Positions 50,909 through 60,757 are shown, counted from the stretch's first letter. The stretch: 64,000 nucleotides of DNA from an uncultured Flavobacteriales bacterium (GCA_946480085.1 CAMLHZ010000002.1:248001-312000), one strand, 5' to 3'. The notes: generated by a model from the sequence alone, not told the origin. Translations and numbers: made by a program.

Positions 50909-52345
50909 ATGGAAACAGGAAATAAAAAGATCGTTCGCGGATGGATTATGTACGATTGGGCCAATTCGGTTTACAATCTGGTGATTTCATCAGCAGTATT
51001 TCCTATTTTCTATAGTTCGGTAACAACCAACATGTATAAGGCTGAGAAGGAAGGAATTCCTCTTCATTCAGCAGCAGATTTATCAAAGTACAGTGAAAGA
51101 CTTGAAGAAGTAAAACTAGCTGCTAACGAAATTATCACTGTAGATTTTCTTGGATGGAAACTTTCTAACTCAGCTTTGATGAGTTTCGCTTTGTCTGCAT
51201 CGTTCTTAGTTGTTGCGTTCCTTTCTCCGTTTCTTTCAGGAATTGCTGATTACCGTGGGAATAAAAAACGTTTCCTTCAGTTCTTCTGTTATTTAGGTGC
51301 ATTATCTTGTATGTCGCTTTACTTCTTTACTGATCTGGCAATTGCCGGTTATTTGGAAGTTGGGCTCGGAATTTTGTTCTTAGCTAGTATTGGTTTCTGG
51401 AATTCATTGGTTTTCTACAATTCTTATTTGCCCGAAATTGCCGAACCAAAAGATCACGATAGAATTTCTGCACGTGGTTTTACAATGGGGTACATCGGTT
51501 CCATGTTGCTTCTGATCATTTGTATCGTGCTAATGAAAACTGATATTTTCGGCGTTTTTGATAATCCTGCTACAGAAAAATTGGAAGGAATGCCAGCTAA
51601 ATATTGCTTCCCTTTAGTGGCAATTTGGTGGATTGCATTTGCCCAAATAACATATAGGGTTCTTCCAAATACAACTTCTGAGCGTGTTCGTGAAAAAGGT
51701 TATATCTGGAAGGGTTTCCAGGAATTGAAAAAGGTGTTTGTGGAATTTCGTTCTACCAACCGACTTAAAAAATACCTGACTTCGTTTTTGTTCTTCAATA
51801 CTGGAGTTCAAACCGTAATGCTAATGGCAACTTATTTCGCTGAGAAAAAGATCGATTGGCCCACGGTTGATGGGAAACGTGATACCAGCGGATTGATCAT
51901 TGCGATTCTTTTGATTCAAATTTTAGGTGCAGTGGGAGCTTTGATCATGTCGAAATTGTCGAGTAAAATTGGAAATATCAAAACATTGATGATTTCCTTA
52001 TTCATTTGGATTGGTGTTTGTGCTTTCGCGTATTTCATTCATACTCCTGTTGAGTTCTACATTTTAGCATGTGGTGTCGGATTGGTGATGGGTGGTGTTC
52101 AGGCAATGGCGCGCTCAACATACTCTAAATTCTTGCCGGAAACAGAAGATCATGCGAGTTACTTCTCGTTCTATGATGCAACGGAGAAAATTGGAATTGT
52201 AATGGGAACGTTGTTCTTCGGATTAACAGAAATGATCTTTGGCGACATGCGCTTTTCAGTTTTATCTATCGCGGTGTTCTTTATCCTCGGATTGATTTTC
52301 CTTTTCCGCGTTCCGAAAGAAGAGAAATTACTGACTCATGGATAG
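50909..52345 (+). CDS. MFS transporter (UMF1/Atg22-like)
   Basis: Twelve-span membrane transporter of 478 residues. The N-terminus GWIMYDWANSVYNLVISSAVFPIFY is the hallmark of the UMF1/Atg22 group, in which the eukaryotic members export amino acids from vacuoles. The loop SGIADYRGNKKRFL is the MFS motif A equivalent. It overlaps the start of the next gene by 8 bp, and follows the dehydrogenase by 26 bp. Substrate unknown. Confidence 0.88.
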   Translation: METGNKKIVRGWIMYDWANSVYNLVISSAVFPIFYSSVTTNMYKAEKEGIPLHSAADLSKYSERLEEVKLAANEIITVDFLGWKLSNSALMSFALSASFLVVAFLSPFLSGIADYRGNKKRFLQFFCYLGALSCMSLYFFTDLAIAGYLEVGLGILFLASIGFWNSLVFYNSYLPEIAEPKDHDRISARGFTMGYIGSMLLLIICIVLMKTDIFGVFDNPATEKLEGMPAKYCFPLVAIWWIAFAQITYRVLPNTTSERVREKGYIWKGFQELKKVFVEFRSTNRLKKYLTSFLFFNTGVQTVMLMATYFAEKKIDWPTVDGKRDTSGLIIAILLIQILGAVGALIMSKLSSKIGNIKTLMISLFIWIGVCAFAYFIHTPVEFYILACGVGLVMGGVQAMARSTYSKFLPETEDHASYFSFYDATEKIGIVMGTLFFGLTEMIFGDMRFSVLSIAVFFILGLIFLFRVPKEEKLLTHG

Positions 52346-53408
52346 TCGAATCAGAGATAGGGCATTGTTTAGAGCTTTTCTAATTGCGTGCTTGCTCTTT
52401 GTTGTCGGATTTTTTTCGGAGGGATTTTCAGGTAAAAAACTCAAACATGGATTCTATTACTGGGAAAGCAGGGAATCCAACTTAAGTAAAGCAGAGAAAC
52501 AAGAGTTGAGATCACTTGAAGTGGAAAAGTTCTACGTTAAGTTTTTTGAAGTTGGTTTAGATGCTGAGCAACGTGCAGTTCCTGTTTCTAAATCAAACAT
52601 TTCCGTCAAAGCTTCCGAGTTAAGAAAGAATACCGAGATTGTTCCAACCATTTTTATTGATAATTCGGTTTTCAAAGTGATTTCTAAAGAGGGGATTACG
52701 AAATTGGCTGAGAACATTGTTCATCTGGTAGATAAACGTTTTTCAGAACAGTTTTCTTCGTTTCACAAATACAATGAACTTCAGATTGATTGTGATTGGA
52801 CAATTTCTACCAAAAACAACTATCATCAGTTTCTAAGAGAGTTAAAGTCGAAGTTGAAGTGTCAGCTGTCGGCAACGCTGCGTTTGTATCCGTTCAAGTT
52901 CCATAAGGAAATGGGAGTTCTGCCAGTTGATAGAGCAATGTTAATGTGCTATAATCTGATTTCACCGCTCAAATACAAATATTCCAATTCCATTTTAGAA
53001 GTTGGGGAATTGAAGAAATACTTACAGGGAAGTAAAGATTATCCATGTCCGTTAGATGTGGCTCTGCCTGTTTTCAATAATGTATTGGTCTACAAAAGCA
53101 ACGAATTTGTTGGAATGGTGCATTTGTCTGAACCGCAGATCAAAAGTATTTCCACTGTGCAATCGAAGTTTTGGCATTTGGTGATAAAAGACACAGTTAT
53201 AGACAATGTTTCCTTTGAAAAAGGAGATAAAATAAAGTTTGAAAAAGTGAAAGACAAGGATTTGACAGCTTGTATCGAAGTGATCAATTCAACGGTTTAT
53301 TTCCGTGAGAATGCTACTATTTCCTTCTTTCAATTGAATGAAAATCAAGTTAACGACTATGGGATTCAAAAAATTAATTCTTATTACGGCTTGCTTACTG
53401 GCAAGTAA
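52338..53408 (+). CDS. Membrane-anchored protein, DUF3142-like barrel, unknown
   Basis: A 356-residue protein with an N-terminal membrane anchor or uncleaved signal (about 11-27). The next 220 residues contain alternating strands and helices with EIVPTIFIDNSVF, ELQIDCDWTIS, LSATLRLYPFKF and VDRAMLMCYNL, which resemble the glycoside-hydrolase-like barrel of DUF3142 proteins. Confidence in that family is modest. The C-terminus (about 275-356) is a beta-rich tail. It overlaps the MFS gene at its start and the next gene at its end. Confidence 0.6.
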   Translation: MDSRIRDRALFRAFLIACLLFVVGFFSEGFSGKKLKHGFYYWESRESNLSKAEKQELRSLEVEKFYVKFFEVGLDAEQRAVPVSKSNISVKASELRKNTEIVPTIFIDNSVFKVISKEGITKLAENIVHLVDKRFSEQFSSFHKYNELQIDCDWTISTKNNYHQFLRELKSKLKCQLSATLRLYPFKFHKEMGVLPVDRAMLMCYNLISPLKYKYSNSILEVGELKKYLQGSKDYPCPLDVALPVFNNVLVYKSNEFVGMVHLSEPQIKSISTVQSKFWHLVIKDTVIDNVSFEKGDKIKFEKVKDKDLTACIEVINSTVYFRENATISFFQLNENQVNDYGIQKINSYYGLLTGK

Positions 53409-55680
53409 AACAGAGCTAACAGCTTGTGGATTTTATCCAAGAGCAGAAGAGTTGCGCTACAATTTCTTAAAACCGGAATATGTATTTCCAAAGAGTGGAG
53501 ATTATTATTTCTACAACATGAATTTGTATTCGTATCCGGATGCAGACGCCGATGTTTCGAACATGTTTGAAGAAAACTGCATGCTTTGGATGGATGCTTT
53601 AAACGATCGTTTTCTTTACGAAGATGTTTATTTCGCAATTTATGAGGCAAGCGATAAGGATTTAAAAGATCCTGCAACCAATAATGGGGTTATTCGGGCA
53701 TTGCAATCTGAACAATACAAATCGCATCTGAATTACCTGCTGTTTGCGAAATCTATTTCCTATCTGAACGGTGATAATTATGATGAAAACTGGGAATACA
53801 TTGGTGATGCTTATATAAAGAAAAGAAATAAAGCGATTTCCAAAGCACTTAAACTGGCCAATAAGGAAAGCAATGATCAGCTGAAACGACGTTACGCGCA
53901 TTTGGCAATTCGATTGGCTTATTACAACCAAAATCAAGACAAAGTAAATTCGATATATGCAAAGTACTTTGTGGATGGAACCTATAAGGATGCAATTGAT
54001 TATTGGGCTTTGTATTTCAAATTGAGCTTTGAATATGCCGATGGTAAGAATAGCATGAAATACTGCATGATCTTTTTGAATTCAAAAGAAAAACGTCCGG
54101 CAATTGGGCAATTAATGGGTGGATACTTCGATTTTGAAACAGCAATTGGGTTTGCCAAAACGGACGAAGAAAAGATTGCGGTTAACTTTTATAGAGCCTG
54201 TAGAACACAATTCTCCGCAATTGAATACATCGAAACTATTGCCGAATTGAATCCTTCACATCCTTGTTTGGATTTTCTTGTGCTTCGCGAAGTGAACAAG
54301 ATTGAGCACAAAACAATGACAACCAATTATCTGAATTTCCATGGAACACAATGGGAATATACAAATGATGATCTGAATGAGGATTTGATTACCCTGAAGA
54401 ATACAATCAATGATTACAGAGATAATTCACTTTATTTAAGTCAATTAATGAAAGGTGTTGCTGATAAGCGTAAAACAAACTCGTGGTGGTGGAATACAAT
54501 GGTGGATTACACAAAATTTTTGTCGAGAGAGGAAGCAATAAAAACCTCTGATATTCTATCGAGATCAAAAGAGAAGAATCTATCAGCTGAGCAACGTCGT
54601 TTTATGGAAACGTTCTATTTACTTGCGGTATTTGGTCAGGATGAAGATCCGGAATTGAAAAACAAAGATGTTCGTGAGTTATTATTGAAACAGGAACATT
54701 ACGGAAACAGTAAGTTGTTAATCGCAATTGCTAAAGAATTGGAGCAGCATGGACATTCAAGTCATTCAGCAGTTGTTTTCTCTATTGTTAACCAATATGT
54801 TGATGGTGGAGTAGAATATGGAATGTGGCGAAACGATCAGTTTTCAACTACTATCGACAGCGATTATTATACCGACTATTTCCAGTACCTAGACGCTACT
54901 CGATCAACTTACGAAGTGCAGCAGTTGATTTATTTCCTCGATAAAGTAACAATCAAAGATGATTTTGACCGCTTGTTCTACGACAGAATTAAAATGGAAT
55001 CGAATCGTTTGTACGACATGTTGGGAACGAAATACTTACGCAGAGACGATTTGAAATCTGCATTCTCGGCAGTTTCACAGGTGAACGATACGCTTTGGAC
55101 TTCTTCCAGCTACGAGTATAAAAGGTATTTAAACGAAGATCCGTTCAACAATGATTTCTACTGGAAAACAGATTACCGTCACAAAAAGGAATTAGGAAAA
55201 TCATACACGAAGCCGGAGTTATTGAAAGAATTGATGTCGTTGATTGACGAGGTAAATACGTCATCTGGAAACAAAAAAGCAAAAGCTGCTTACAAAGTAG
55301 CAAACTGTTATAGAAACATGACGTACTACGGAAATGCCTGGATGATGAGAAGGTATTTCTGGAGTGCATATCCAAGTCAGGTTGGTTTTGAGGATGACCA
55401 AGAGTACTACGCTTGTAAAAACGCGCAGAAATACTATAAAATTGCAGCGGAAAGCGCTACAACGAAGGAATTCAAAGTAGTTGCTTTAAACATGCAGGGG
55501 AAATGTAAGCAGTACGAAATGATTCGTGATCTGGACCAATTCTACGTTTCTGATGAGGACGTGGAAAAATTGGATAAACTGAATCCGATTTATAAACAAA
55601 TCAATAAGCAGTATTCTGATTACAGTTATACCATTGGTTCATGTTCAGGATACAATACCTTGTTTAAGAGTATCGATTAA
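53359..55680 (+). CDS. Large secreted helical-repeat protein, unknown
   Basis: A 773-residue product taken from the ATG at 53359 (MGFKKLILITACLLASK); the ATG at 53338 is seven codons upstream and lies in the preceding gene. The start has a signal-peptide or lipoprotein signal (Cys23 in TELTACGF). The body is helical, with TPR/Sel1-like stretches such as AYIKKRNKAISKALKLANKE, YAHLAIRLAYYNQNQ, KAKAAYKVANCYRNM and NAQKYYKIAAESA. Tyr, Asp and Lys are abundant. It pairs with the preceding gene (50-bp overlap), and the two may form an envelope system. I do not recognise a family. Confidence 0.7.
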   Translation: MGFKKLILITACLLASKTELTACGFYPRAEELRYNFLKPEYVFPKSGDYYFYNMNLYSYPDADADVSNMFEENCMLWMDALNDRFLYEDVYFAIYEASDKDLKDPATNNGVIRALQSEQYKSHLNYLLFAKSISYLNGDNYDENWEYIGDAYIKKRNKAISKALKLANKESNDQLKRRYAHLAIRLAYYNQNQDKVNSIYAKYFVDGTYKDAIDYWALYFKLSFEYADGKNSMKYCMIFLNSKEKRPAIGQLMGGYFDFETAIGFAKTDEEKIAVNFYRACRTQFSAIEYIETIAELNPSHPCLDFLVLREVNKIEHKTMTTNYLNFHGTQWEYTNDDLNEDLITLKNTINDYRDNSLYLSQLMKGVADKRKTNSWWWNTMVDYTKFLSREEAIKTSDILSRSKEKNLSAEQRRFMETFYLLAVFGQDEDPELKNKDVRELLLKQEHYGNSKLLIAIAKELEQHGHSSHSAVVFSIVNQYVDGGVEYGMWRNDQFSTTIDSDYYTDYFQYLDATRSTYEVQQLIYFLDKVTIKDDFDRLFYDRIKMESNRLYDMLGTKYLRRDDLKSAFSAVSQVNDTLWTSSSYEYKRYLNEDPFNNDFYWKTDYRHKKELGKSYTKPELLKELMSLIDEVNTSSGNKKAKAAYKVANCYRNMTYYGNAWMMRRYFWSAYPSQVGFEDDQEYYACKNAQKYYKIAAESATTKEFKVVALNMQGKCKQYEMIRDLDQFYVSDEDVEKLDKLNPIYKQINKQYSDYSYTIGSCSGYNTLFKSID

Positions 55681-55699
55681 ATTTCCTTTTACGGAAAGC

Positions 55700-56119
55700 A
55701 TGAAAACAGGAATCGTTTTCGCTTTGATTACTGCGGGGTTCGTAATTTACGGACTTCGGGATAACAATTATCCCCGCAAAAGAATTTCTGAACCTGAGAC
55801 TTCAGGCAATTTTTGCGGAACTATAAGTGATTCCAGAGAAGAATCAATGGTGAAGGTTCCTGATGTTTTTAAAGCGAAATGTGCAACTTGTCATACAAAG
55901 TACAAAGATGGAACAGGACCGCAATTGTTTCAAGTAGAGCAGCGTTTGCCTGATTCCACCTACTTTGAAAAGTTTGTAAGATCGCAAAATCGTCTGATAA
56001 AGAAGAAAGATAAATACACGATTGCAATCACCGAATCACGAGTGACAGATTTTATTCATGAATTCAAGGAAATTACTCCTTCTGAAATGCGTGAAATGCG
56101 AAAGTATTTTAGACATTGA
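55700..56119 (+). CDS. Mono-haem cytochrome c-like protein
   Basis: A 139-residue protein with an N-terminal membrane segment (KTGIVFALITAGFVIYGL) and a single haem c site CATCH (FKAKCATCHTKYKDG, residues about 60-75), followed by GPQLFQ. Candidate axial Met lies near the C-terminus (SEMREMRKYF). An extra Cys (GNFCGT) precedes the haem site. The ATG at 55700 is used because the longer frame begins inside the preceding gene and has no signal. It is 19 bp after that gene. Likely a small periplasmic electron carrier. Confidence 0.8.
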   Translation: MKTGIVFALITAGFVIYGLRDNNYPRKRISEPETSGNFCGTISDSREESMVKVPDVFKAKCATCHTKYKDGTGPQLFQVEQRLPDSTYFEKFVRSQNRLIKKKDKYTIAITESRVTDFIHEFKEITPSEMREMRKYFRH

Positions 56120-56124
56120 TGCAT

Positions 56125-56162
56125 AAAAAAAGTCGGTTCAAATTGACGAACCGACTTTTTTT
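56125..56162. terminator. Bidirectional terminator
   Basis: AAAAAAAGTCGGTT (from 56125) pairs with AACCGACTTTTTTT (to 56162). It ends the cytochrome c transcript on the plus strand and the thioredoxin-like gene on the minus strand. Confidence 0.9.
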
Positions 56163-56178
56163 AATGCTTTGTATTGAA

Positions 56179-57732
56179 TTAATGCTGCTGCATGTTTTCT
56201 TCTTCTTCCGGATCGTAAGGGAATAATTTCTCAGCATCTTTGATGTTTTGCAAATGATCGAGTAAATCTTCCAATTGAGAAATAGTTAACTGCTTAGCAA
56301 TGATTTTCTTGTTTTTATCCAATAGGAAAATACGTGGAGTAGCAAAAATATCGTACGTTTTATGGTAGTTCAAAGAGTTGAGATCCGTTTTTCCTGAGCG
56401 AACAAGTGGTCCGGCATCTACACTTACAGCTTCAAACAATTTCTTCGTCAAACCAACATTGATAAATGTCAACCCTTGATCTTTAATGTACTTTTTCCAT
56501 TTTTCGAAATCCTCACCAGTTGCTTTACCAACTGCAAAGATCTCTACATTTCTTGCTTTCAATTTCTTAGCGTATAACTCCTGAAGTTTCGGTGTTGTTT
56601 TTTTACAATGTCCACATTCAGGGTCCCAGAAATATAGAATGGTGTATTCATTTTTCAATGAGTAGAAGTCTCTCCAGGTACCGTCCATATCTGTAGTGTC
56701 TGGAAGTGTAATGTTTGGTGGAATAGCACCTTTCACCAATCTAATTTTGATGTCAAGATCCTCACATGCTTTCGTTAGTTTATCTTCTGTCATCCAAAAT
56801 GCAGGACTTTTTCCGTTCGCATCTCTTGTACAGTAGTAATTCTTCAACATGTACAAGTAAACTTTGTCCATTCCCATGATATTCGATTTCCCGAACTCGT
56901 TGGTAATATGGTCAACGCAGAACTTGAACATTTCTGAACCTTTAGTTAAGCCGTTACACAGTGGTAAAGCGTAAGCCAAAATAGTATCAGGATCCTGAAG
57001 GATCATTGTTTTTCCAAGGTATTGGTCCAATTTGTTTTCAAAGATGTTAGTGTTCACTAAACCATCGTATTTCAAATCTGTGTTATCCCAAAAGTGTTTT
57101 TTGAAATACTTGAAAACGTAATTTGAATCAGTTATAATACCTTTTTCATTTTTAGGAGCTTCTGGCAAAACAATATCCATTGACATTTTCACCATTTTTG
57201 CTGTGAACGTATTTGGGTTATCAGCAACCAATTTATTCTGATAAGCTAAAACTTCTTTTGAAATCGCTTCCAATTCAGCGCTTTTTGTCTTGTGAGCTTC
57301 AGATGTTTTATCCATCTTCTTCAATTCCTCCTGAAACTTAAGGGCTTTTGTTCTTTGAGACCCTAAGTATTGAATGTAAGGGAAAAAAAGTTTGTTTTCA
57401 GTACTTTTCTTTACCACCATTGTTGTTACAAAATCTGGTGATTTTGTTTCCAGGCTAACTTCTTCTTTGTTGTAGATGAATTCGAAAAATTTTTGACCTG
57501 GAAAGATAACAGCGAGCATTCCTGGTTTCAAATCCGGTTTTGCCGTAAACTCTACAATTCCGTTTTTAATGACTGCTGTATCTTCATAAAACAAACGCTT
57601 TCCCCAATATTTCGCAAGGAAAACAGTGGTGTCTTTCATTCCATCTACTTTAAACTTCATTTTCTGAGAATAAGCGTTAAAGCTTACAGAAATTAAGGCT
57701 AGAATTAATGAACTCTTAAAGATGTTTTTCAT
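56179..57732 (-). CDS. TlpA-like thioredoxin with DUF4369/DUF5106 domains
   Basis: Periplasmic thiol-disulphide oxidoreductase of 517 residues. Start at 57732 gives the signal peptide MKNIFKSSLILALISVSFNAYSQ; the frame extends upstream 34 codons without signal. Residues about 24-130 fit DUF4369, about 180-360 DUF5106, and the thioredoxin domain (about 365-500) has the active site CGHC in FWDPECGHCKKTTPKL and the cis-Pro in IFATPRIFLL. This layout is common in Bacteroidota envelope proteins. Its substrate is unknown. Confidence 0.88.
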   Translation of the reverse strand: MKNIFKSSLILALISVSFNAYSQKMKFKVDGMKDTTVFLAKYWGKRLFYEDTAVIKNGIVEFTAKPDLKPGMLAVIFPGQKFFEFIYNKEEVSLETKSPDFVTTMVVKKSTENKLFFPYIQYLGSQRTKALKFQEELKKMDKTSEAHKTKSAELEAISKEVLAYQNKLVADNPNTFTAKMVKMSMDIVLPEAPKNEKGIITDSNYVFKYFKKHFWDNTDLKYDGLVNTNIFENKLDQYLGKTMILQDPDTILAYALPLCNGLTKGSEMFKFCVDHITNEFGKSNIMGMDKVYLYMLKNYYCTRDANGKSPAFWMTEDKLTKACEDLDIKIRLVKGAIPPNITLPDTTDMDGTWRDFYSLKNEYTILYFWDPECGHCKKTTPKLQELYAKKLKARNVEIFAVGKATGEDFEKWKKYIKDQGLTFINVGLTKKLFEAVSVDAGPLVRSGKTDLNSLNYHKTYDIFATPRIFLLDKNKKIIAKQLTISQLEDLLDHLQNIKDAEKLFPYDPEEEENMQQH

Positions 57733-57796
57733 GGTTTGTGTTTTATCCTTTTTTATAACGTGAACAAAGTGCAAAGGTAATTCCTTTAACAAAATA

Positions 57797-58978
57797 TTAA
57801 CCGTTGTTTGCGTTTGAAATGCCTCTTTTGGCACTTATGTAACTTGTAATTGCGAATATACCATAAGCTAGCAAAAGCGCTGATATGCTCATCAAGGTAA
57901 AATTGGTTCCGATATACAATCCGCCTTCTACAAACACGCCATCTAAGTAATATTTTAATAGTGCGAAATCTATAAGGCTTAGTATGGCAACAATTCCGAA
58001 TACTTTGGTAAAATAAATGAAGAACTGCCTGATCAAAACTTTTGGATGATATCCTAAGCGTAAAAGCGTTCTTACTTCGTAAGCATTTCGTGTAATTAAT
58101 AATTGTAAGTATTGAATAAGAACCAAAACACTCAGTAAAACCGCAATCACGGAAATGACCAGTACAACGAGAATCAAGGTACTTACAATACTTTTTAAAC
58201 GACCGATAACGGCTTGCGATTTCTTTGATTCGTAATGACGATTTTTCATCATTTCTTCTATCAAACCAAAGCTGCTTTCTTCTCCTGAGATCATTACCTG
58301 AGTAATTTTCATAGGTTCAGATTTTCCGTAGCGTTCGTTAGCCCATTGCATGAATGATTCTGGAACAAGCATAGAACTAATTTCATTCGTAAATCCTACA
58401 ATGCGAACGTTCATCCATTCTTTCAATGTATCGTTTTGAAGAGTGAATTTGAAACCAACACTCATTGCAATTTCATCGCTGATCTGCGGAATGTCGTTTG
58501 CACTTGCGTAAGTATTCAGCATGACTAAAAATTCACGCGGCATAATTAGAGGAACAATTGAATCTCCCGGTTTCCATTCCCATTTATCCGTTTTCACATC
58601 GATGAACTCTTTGTTTACCGTTTGAATGAAAACATTTGAGCGGAAGCGTGGGAGCGATGGATCAGCAGTTTCAAATGAAACATCGAAGTTGTTTGAAATA
58701 ACCGGTCGGGCATCTAAAACCCCTGGTTCTTGTTTCAGTTGTTCAATTTCACGTTCCGTAAATTCCGTTTTGGCAAGCATTAATGTGTTTGCATTTGACA
58801 CCTTTTTACCAACGATAATTGTATTTGGACCAAGAACATCAGCTCCTTCACCAAATTCGTTTACCTGAATGAGGTAATGTATGGACGTGATTAGAAAACT
58901 CATTCCTAAAAATGCACCACCAACTGCAATGTACAATTGCTTGCGATCCTGAAATCTGAATAATAATTGCTTTAACAT
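57797..58978 (-). CDS. ABC transporter permease, FtsX/MacB type
   Basis: A 393-residue permease with one N-terminal span (about 14-37), a large extracytoplasmic domain (about 40-270) and three C-terminal spans (about 275-300, 318-340, 358-380), the FtsX topology. The stop is 64 bp upstream of the thioredoxin gene's true start. It follows the ATPase by 3 nt. Possible role is substrate delivery or mechanical signalling across the envelope rather than transport of a small molecule. Confidence 0.85.
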   Translation of the reverse strand: MLKQLLFRFQDRKQLYIAVGGAFLGMSFLITSIHYLIQVNEFGEGADVLGPNTIIVGKKVSNANTLMLAKTEFTEREIEQLKQEPGVLDARPVISNNFDVSFETADPSLPRFRSNVFIQTVNKEFIDVKTDKWEWKPGDSIVPLIMPREFLVMLNTYASANDIPQISDEIAMSVGFKFTLQNDTLKEWMNVRIVGFTNEISSMLVPESFMQWANERYGKSEPMKITQVMISGEESSFGLIEEMMKNRHYESKKSQAVIGRLKSIVSTLILVVLVISVIAVLLSVLVLIQYLQLLITRNAYEVRTLLRLGYHPKVLIRQFFIYFTKVFGIVAILSLIDFALLKYYLDGVFVEGGLYIGTNFTLMSISALLLAYGIFAITSYISAKRGISNANNG

Positions 58979-58981
58979 GAC

Positions 58982-59623
58982 TCAGAGTTTAAGTTCGTAA
59001 TCGTAAGCGAAACGGTTATCGTCATCAAGCGATGTCAATACGAAACCAGCATTTTGTTTGTCACATTCTTTAGCGATTACATCCAAACATTTCACGCTGT
59101 TGTTTTCATCCAGGTGCGAAAAGGGTTCATCGAGAATGATCCAGCTGAAGGGTTGGCATAAAGCTCGAACAATTGCAACACGTTGTTGTTGTCCCATTGA
59201 CAATAAACCACAACGTTCGTTCCATTTGAAATCAATTCCAAAAAGATCAATTAAAGCTCTGATTTCTGCTTCAGATTTGAAATCAGTAAGTGAATTCTTC
59301 AGCAATAAATTTTCTTTTACCGTTAAATTCGGGAAGAGCTGTAAATCCTGAAAAACCGTTGAAATCTCTCTCTGACGAATACGAACCCATTCGTCTACCG
59401 AAAGTGTTTTGATGTCTTGACTGTTATAACGAATAACTCCGTCATAATCGGAACGAACTCCGAAAACGGTCATTGAGAAAGTTGATTTCCCTTTTCCGCT
59501 TGATGCATTCAGAAGAATCTTTTTACCAGATTTCAGATGCGTATAATTTCCCCAAATACTATCACTTGCGTGAGTGATCGAAGCGAGTGGGTGAGGCATT
59601 ACGTTTTCAAAATAAATATCCAT
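58982..59623 (-). CDS. ABC transporter ATP-binding protein (MacB/LolD-like)
   Basis: A 213-residue ATPase. The N-terminal region is shortened compared with LolD. The P-loop NASSGKGKSTFSM (Gly-Lys-Gly-Lys-Ser instead of the usual Gly-x-Gly-Lys-Ser/Thr), signature LLSMGQQQRVAIVRAL and Walker B WIILDEPFSHLDEN are present. It is the partner of the FtsX-type permease. Signature starts LSMGQ rather than LSGGQ, which is tolerated in this family. Confidence 0.85.
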   Translation of the reverse strand: MDIYFENVMPHPLASITHASDSIWGNYTHLKSGKKILLNASSGKGKSTFSMTVFGVRSDYDGVIRYNSQDIKTLSVDEWVRIRQREISTVFQDLQLFPNLTVKENLLLKNSLTDFKSEAEIRALIDLFGIDFKWNERCGLLSMGQQQRVAIVRALCQPFSWIILDEPFSHLDENNSVKCLDVIAKECDKQNAGFVLTSLDDDNRFAYDYELKL

Positions 59624-59709
59624 TTTTTACTAATTCTAAATTTCAGAATTCAAAATTTTAAAGGATGAACGCTTATATCATTCATTCTCGTTCGCGGTAC
59701 TTTCAATTA

Positions 59710-60630
59710 TCATTCCAATTCTTTAGATGATTCATTTTCAATTACCTGAATTACGTCTAAAAATAGATTATTGGATCGTTGCGGAAATAGTGCAATTGAG
59801 TTTTCGTTTTTTCGAATCCAGGTCATTTGTCGTTTAGCGTAGTTTCTTGTATGTTGTTTGATCTTGTCTATTGCGAATTCCAGCGAACAATGTCCATCGA
59901 TGAAATCGAACAGTTCTTTGTAACCAACGGTTTGCAAACTGCTGATATGCCGAAATTCATTTAAACGCATCACTTCATTCAATAGTCCAGCTTCCATCAT
60001 CAAATCTACTCTACGATTGATTCTGTCATAAAGAATATCGCGTTCATGATCAATATGAAAATACCTGCAAGTGAAGTTTCTTTTGTTGTTGAAATTGTTT
60101 CTTAGCGATGAAAATGTATTTCCGGTGTTTCTAATCACTTCTAAAGCACGAAGAACCCGGTGACTATTCATTTTGTCAACCTTCTCATAGTATTCCGGAT
60201 CTTTTTCCTGAAGTTCTTTTAGGAGTATTTCCAATCCATTTTCTTCCAATTCCAATCGAAGTTGCTGTTGGATTTCTTCGTTTATGGGAACTTCATCCAA
60301 ACCTTTGCAAAGTGCATCTACAAACATTCCTGAACCGCCAACCAAGATGATTTTCTCATAATGAGCTAATTCGTTTTCAAGTAAAGAAATGGCTTCTTGT
60401 TCGAAACTTCCGGCTGTAACTGGATTATGAATGGAATGTGAATCGATGAAATAATGTGGAATCCCCTGCATTTCTTCTTGAGTAGGTTTCGCAGTTCCAA
60501 TCGACATTTCTTTGTAAAACTGTCGGGAATCAGCTGAAATAACCACTGTCTTAAAATGTTGGGCTAAGTCTACAGCCAAAGCTGTTTTTCCGCTGGCCGT
60601 TGGACCTTGTATCACTATAATCTCTTGCAC
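59710..60630 (-). CDS. miaA: tRNA dimethylallyltransferase
   Basis: Adds the dimethylallyl group to A37 of tRNAs reading codons that start with U; 306 residues from the GTG at 60630. I choose this start because the product MQEIIVIQGPTASGKTALAV has the P-loop at the normal distance from the N-terminus; the frame runs upstream 67 more codons but that part is A/G-rich inverted-repeat sequence with no family match. Other motifs: SADSRQFYKEMSIGTAKP, VGGSGMFVDALCKG and the basic MTWIRKNEN segment. Gene is 127 bp after mltF. Confidence 0.94.
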   Translation of the reverse strand: MQEIIVIQGPTASGKTALAVDLAQHFKTVVISADSRQFYKEMSIGTAKPTQEEMQGIPHYFIDSHSIHNPVTAGSFEQEAISLLENELAHYEKIILVGGSGMFVDALCKGLDEVPINEEIQQQLRLELEENGLEILLKELQEKDPEYYEKVDKMNSHRVLRALEVIRNTGNTFSSLRNNFNNKRNFTCRYFHIDHERDILYDRINRRVDLMMEAGLLNEVMRLNEFRHISSLQTVGYKELFDFIDGHCSLEFAIDKIKQHTRNYAKRQMTWIRKNENSIALFPQRSNNLFLDVIQVIENESSKELE

Positions 60631-60640
60631 ACCTAAAAGT

Positions 60641-60757
60641 AAGATTAATAGAGGAAAGCCAAAAGCCAAAAAAGGAAAAGATGAGGATAATTCAGAAGAA
60701 ACAAACTTCTTATTGGAGGTTATTTTCTTTTCCTCACTTCCTCTTTCCGTTTTCCTC
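60641..60757. repeat. Purine/pyrimidine inverted repeat upstream of miaA
   Basis: GAGGAAAGCCAAAAG... GGAAAAGATGAGGATAA on one side faces TTATTTTCTTTTCCTC... CTTTCCGTTTTCCTCTTA on the other. This fills the gap between mltF and miaA, holds no gene and probably forms a degenerate hairpin. Confidence 0.45.

Noticed and set aside
57733..57834. 34-residue N-terminal extension of the thioredoxin-like protein
   Set aside because: The extension overlaps the end of the ABC permease gene and precedes a clear signal peptide.
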